The notes below the pieces were generated by a model. The model worked only from the letters and a program-made list of their open reading frames with translations. It was not told the origin of the DNA and ran no database searches. Below, one piece after another: positions 32,056-35,308 of a DNA stretch of 35,308 nucleotides (the stretch's first letter is position 1; each line of letters opens with the position of its first letter). Origin of the DNA: an uncultured Roseburia sp. (GTDB taxonomy: Bacteria; Bacillota; Clostridia; Lachnospirales; Lachnospiraceae); contig CAKRLC010000019.1 in the NCBI GenBank assembly GCA_934358955.1, forward strand, positions 1-35,308, in the 5' to 3' direction. Position numbers and translations under genes: made by a program.

Positions 32056-34710
32056 ATGGACATCAAAGATTGTATAATATATGAAAAGAACATGCCGGCG
32101 CATCCGGCAGTGTATGAAGAATTTCCGGAAGACCTTCAGCCGGAGCTTGCAGATTATTTAAAAACACATGGAATTGAAAAATTATATTGTCATCAGGCGG
32201 AAATGTTTGCAAAAGTGAACCGTGGAAAAAACGTGGTCATTACGACTTCTACAGCAAGTGGAAAAACGCTGAGCTTTTTGCTTCCGATTTTGCAGGAGGT
32301 CTTAAATAATCCATTGACCAGGGCAATTTTTATTTATCCGACGAAAGCGTTAGCAGCAGATCAGTATCGTGCGATTCATCCATATCTGGAGTACTTTGGA
32401 GAAAACCGCATTGTGGCTGGCGTGTATGACGGGGATACTCCTCCATCAGAGCGTACAAGGATCCGCCAGAGTGCGAATATCATATTGACAAATCCGGAGA
32501 TGGTCAATGGGGCATTTTTACCGAATCACAGTAAATACGGGTTTGATTTTATTTTTTCAAATCTGAAATACATTGTGATCGATGAGCTGCACACATATCG
32601 AGGTGCATTTGGCTCACATCTGGCGAATGTGTTCCGCAGGCTTTCCCGCGTGTGCAGATACTATCATTCCAATCCGCAGTTTTTATGCAGTTCAGCTACG
32701 ATTGCAAATCCGGTAGAGCTTGCGACAGAAATATGTGGAAAACAGTTCGAGCTTGTGGACAGGGATGGATCTCCGGCAGCAGAGCGTGGATATTATCTCA
32801 TTCAGCCACCAAAGATCATGGGAAAAGATAATCAGTACTATGGACAGGAAAAAATCACGACTGTGGCGGCAGAGCTGTTGCCGCAATTAATGGATGAAGG
32901 GAAAAATTTTATTGCATTTACCAAATCCAGAAGAAATGTCGAGATCGTTTTAAAAGAAACAAGAGACCGTTTGGAAGCGGAAAATTTTCTTGGTATGCAT
33001 AAGCCCAATGAGGTGTCCGGATACCGTGGCGGTTATACACCGATAGAAAGAAAGCAGATTGAAGATCAGATGATCCGGGGAGAGCTGATGGGACTGATCT
33101 CCACGAATGCGTTGGAGCTTGGAATTGATATTGGAAAAATCAGTGCAACGGTGTTGGTTGGTTATCCCGGTACAAGGGCATCCTTCTGGCAACAGACCGG
33201 GCGCGCTGGGAGAAATGGCAAAAAGAGCAGTAACTATCTGATCTTAGATAATCAGCCATTTGATCAGTACATTGCACTGGAACCGGGCTGGCTGTTTGAA
33301 CACAGCAGTGAGAATGCAGTGATCGATAAGAATAATTTAAGCATCGAGCTTGCACATATCCGTGCGGCAGCAGCAGAGATCCCGTTGACATTAGATGATA
33401 TCTCCCTGTTTCCGGATCTTGGAGAAGCGATTCCTGTACTGCTTCGGGCAGAAGAGCTTCATAGTCATAACGGAAAATTCGCCTGGTCAGGCGGTGAATT
33501 CCCGGCAGGGGAATTTTCCATGCGAAATATCGATGAGCATCAATACAAGCTCATCTTGAAGGAAAGTGGGAAAGAGATCACGGAGATGGATGAGAGCAAA
33601 GCATTCCGGGAGCTGCATGAAGGCGCAGTCTATCTGCATGACGGAGTATCCTATCAGGTCGTTAAGCTGGATCTTGAGAGCAGGACTGCTTATGCGGTAC
33701 CATTTCACGGTAATTATTATACGGTCGCAGCAGGCGAGACGAATGTGAAAATCATCCATGAGAGCAAACAAATGCCGCTTGCCCGCACAGAGCTTCACTT
33801 TGGGGATGTGAATATCAGTGACTATGTTTATATGTTTAAAAAGCTGCAGTTTCATAATCATCAGAACCTGGGTTATGAACAGTTTCCGAAAGCGCTGGTA
33901 AAAGATTATGATACGGAAAGTACATGGATGCGTGTGCCGGAAAATGTTGTAAAGGTATATAGAGGGCTGATCCGGGTAAATGAAACGACAAAACAGGTGA
34001 GCAATAATTATTATGAAGGCGTATGTTTTGCATTGATGAATGCCGCGCGTATGGTGACAATGACAGAGCAGGGAGATATTGGAGTCGTGACATCAAACAA
34101 TGCATTGGAGCTGGCATTTGACACAAGCTCGGATGTTGATATTTATTTTTATGATAAATATGTGGGCGGACTTGGATTTGCAGAAAAAATATATGAAAAA
34201 ATGGAAGAGATTATCCAAAATGCCGTAAAACTTGTAAAGGGTTGTGGATGTAAAAATGGCTGCGCTGCCTGCGTGGGAGATTACCGGTTGGATAAGGAGA
34301 TGGTATTGTATGGCCTGGAAAATCTGTTGGAGCACTGGGATGTCCCAATGGATGTGAAACCAGCAGAGTATGCGCCGTCTACTTTCCGGAAAAAAGAATT
34401 TTCTTTTGAGAAATTAGAACAGCAGTGGCAGGCGCTTTGTGCAAAAATCAGTGAAAACGGTGAGATCTTTGCCGCATTTTTACAGACAGTTCCATCCGTG
34501 GAGGTAAAGGATAGAATACTGATCCTGAAGCTGACTGGAGCTTTTTATGCAGACTGGGCGATGGAACCGGGAAACCGCGCTAGTCTTACAAATATAATCA
34601 GCTATTACGCAGATGTTCCGGCAGGCTTTCAGATCCAGGTGGCATTGGAAGAGAATGCGAAAGAGCCGGATTTAGACGCAATGGCGAAGATGGAGCGGAG
34701 ATTAAAATAG
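32056..34710 (+). CDS. mrfA: MrfA/YprA-like DEAD/DEAH-box DNA helicase with C-terminal Cys cluster
   Basis: 884 aa. Q-motif region at KLYCHQAEMF, Walker A TASGKT (66-71), YPTKALAADQ (Ia), DELHTYRG (II), SSATIANP (III), then helicase C motifs STNALELGIDIG and QQTGRAGRNG. The C-terminal third is DUF1998-like, with clustered cysteines GCGCKNGCAAC that bind metal in MrfA. MrfA works with the nuclease MrfB in repair of mitomycin-type DNA damage in Bacillus; no MrfB gene is visible here. AAAGGA precedes the ATG. It ends 44 bp before an alkylation-repair gene, so the two may form a small repair unit unrelated to the esterase locus. Confidence 0.88.
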   Translation: MDIKDCIIYEKNMPAHPAVYEEFPEDLQPELADYLKTHGIEKLYCHQAEMFAKVNRGKNVVITTSTASGKTLSFLLPILQEVLNNPLTRAIFIYPTKALAADQYRAIHPYLEYFGENRIVAGVYDGDTPPSERTRIRQSANIILTNPEMVNGAFLPNHSKYGFDFIFSNLKYIVIDELHTYRGAFGSHLANVFRRLSRVCRYYHSNPQFLCSSATIANPVELATEICGKQFELVDRDGSPAAERGYYLIQPPKIMGKDNQYYGQEKITTVAAELLPQLMDEGKNFIAFTKSRRNVEIVLKETRDRLEAENFLGMHKPNEVSGYRGGYTPIERKQIEDQMIRGELMGLISTNALELGIDIGKISATVLVGYPGTRASFWQQTGRAGRNGKKSSNYLILDNQPFDQYIALEPGWLFEHSSENAVIDKNNLSIELAHIRAAAAEIPLTLDDISLFPDLGEAIPVLLRAEELHSHNGKFAWSGGEFPAGEFSMRNIDEHQYKLILKESGKEITEMDESKAFRELHEGAVYLHDGVSYQVVKLDLESRTAYAVPFHGNYYTVAAGETNVKIIHESKQMPLARTELHFGDVNISDYVYMFKKLQFHNHQNLGYEQFPKALVKDYDTESTWMRVPENVVKVYRGLIRVNETTKQVSNNYYEGVCFALMNAARMVTMTEQGDIGVVTSNNALELAFDTSSDVDIYFYDKYVGGLGFAEKIYEKMEEIIQNAVKLVKGCGCKNGCAACVGDYRLDKEMVLYGLENLLEHWDVPMDVKPAEYAPSTFRKKEFSFEKLEQQWQALCAKISENGEIFAAFLQTVPSVEVKDRILILKLTGAFYADWAMEPGNRASLTNIISYYADVPAGFQIQVALEENAKEPDLDAMAKMERRLK

Positions 34711-34754
34711 AATGTACTGTTGGTGATAAAAGATAAAAAGGTGGTTGTTAGAGC

Positions 34755-35308
34755 ATGAAGACAAGAGAAGAAGCAATCGAATATGGTTTGTCATTTCCGG
34801 ATACTTATATGGAAGCGCCATTTCATGATCCAAACTGGCAGTTAGTGCGTGTGCGTGGAAGTAAAAAAGCATTTTTATGGGTATATGAGCGGAACGGCTA
34901 CATTAATATGAATGTAAAAGTGCGTCCGGAATGGCGCGATTTCTGGCGGGATGCCTATGCATCTGTAATTGCCGGCTATCATCAGAACAAGGAACACTGG
35001 AACACGATTATTTTGGATGGGACGATCCCAGAAAAAGAGGTAAAGCAGATGATCGCAGAAAGCTACGATATCATCACGGACAGCCCGACAAAGCGTATTT
35101 ATGAAGCTGTAAAAAAGATCCCGAGAGGTAAAGTGGCAACTTATGGCAAAGTAGCAGAGCTTGCCGGAAATTCGAGGATGTCGCGGGCAGTCGGAAATGC
35201 CCTGCATCATAACCCGGACCCGGAGCATATTCCGTGCTACCGCGTTGTAAATTCCAAGGGGGAATTAGCAGGTGCTTTCGCTTTTGGCGGAGCGCATGTG
35301 CAGGAAGA
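34755..35308 (+). CDS. Fused MmcQ/YjbR-MGMT-type DNA alkylation-repair protein (3' end cut off)
   Basis: 184 codons are present and the frame is open at the window edge. Residues 1 to about 108 are an MmcQ/YjbR domain (REEAIEYGLSFPDTYMEAPF, WNTIILDGTIPEKEVKQMIAESY). From about 112 an MGMT DNA-binding domain follows (RIYEAVKKIPRGKVATYGKVAELAG, RAVGNALHHNP), with the active-site region IPCYRVVNSKGEL. The acceptor C161 is present, but the following His of PCHRVV is Tyr. MGMT proteins move alkyl groups from DNA to this Cys; alkyltransferase-like proteins lacking it only bind damage. The ribosome site is weak. The position after a helicase gene suggests a shared repair role. Confidence 0.85.
   Translation, partial: MKTREEAIEYGLSFPDTYMEAPFHDPNWQLVRVRGSKKAFLWVYERNGYINMNVKVRPEWRDFWRDAYASVIAGYHQNKEHWNTIILDGTIPEKEVKQMIAESYDIITDSPTKRIYEAVKKIPRGKVATYGKVAELAGNSRMSRAVGNALHHNPDPEHIPCYRVVNSKGELAGAFAFGGAHVQE

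Noticed and set aside
1..35308. CRISPR arrays, prophage, tRNA or rRNA genes, insertion-sequence transposases
   Set aside because: No regularly spaced repeats, phage structural genes, RNA-gene signatures or DDE transposases were seen; the Rpn-like protein at 413 is the only mobile-type gene.

Overview
The window looks like chromosome of a gut-type Lachnospiraceae (Clostridia). This rests on low-to-moderate GC, AGGAGG-type ribosome sites, YesM/YesN and LytTR two-component systems, a LplB/YtcP-type sugar ABC transporter with a lipoprotein that has a DUF3502-like C-terminus, an Rpn-type PD-(D/E)XK protein and a fused MmcQ-MGMT protein. The genus is inferred, not shown.

Layout. 1-1291: the end of an unrecognised gene with its terminator, then an Rpn-like nuclease whose ribosome site appears folded into a hairpin. 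1340-3336 (minus): an AgrC/AgrA-like pair (GHKL kinase plus LytTR regulator) with a direct repeat upstream of its promoter. 3640-3720: a decayed response-regulator start. 3797-5140: a MATE exporter that overlaps, tail to tail, a YesN/YesM pair (5129-8457, minus). 8655-17324: a long plus-strand operon of seven cytoplasmic hydrolases behind a strong promoter with a LacI-type palindrome on its -35. 17641-18624: a LacI regulator. 18732-20557 (minus): two sugar ABC permeases, divergent from the lipoprotein binding protein at 20919-22454. 22533-31796: an MFS transporter and eight more hydrolases. 32056-35308: an MrfA-like helicase and the start of an MmcQ-MGMT alkylation-repair protein.

The centre of interest is 8655-31796. 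It holds 14 hydrolase genes (11 alpha/beta hydrolases, two beta-lactamase-fold serine hydrolases, one NodB-type deacetylase) together with importers and regulators, but no glycoside hydrolase, kinase or isomerase. None of the 14 has a visible signal peptide, so they should act inside the cell. The simplest reading is a de-acylation locus: a small, heavily acylated molecule (perhaps an O-acylated oligosaccharide or glycoside) is imported and stripped of ester groups in the cytoplasm. The substrate is unknown.

Three of the esterase-fold proteins lack the catalytic serine (Gly, Ala and His at the nucleophile position), so the locus mixes apparent enzymes with apparent pseudoenzymes. Four paralogous esterases carry a C-terminal domain resembling the copper-amine-oxidase-N 'stalk' fold, which is odd for cytoplasmic proteins. 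The core set (pseudoesterase, EstA-like, stalk esterase) occurs twice in opposite gene order on the same strand. Both divergent transporter promoters carry direct repeats exactly 21 bp apart, which fits control by an AraC-type regulator such as the YesN protein here.
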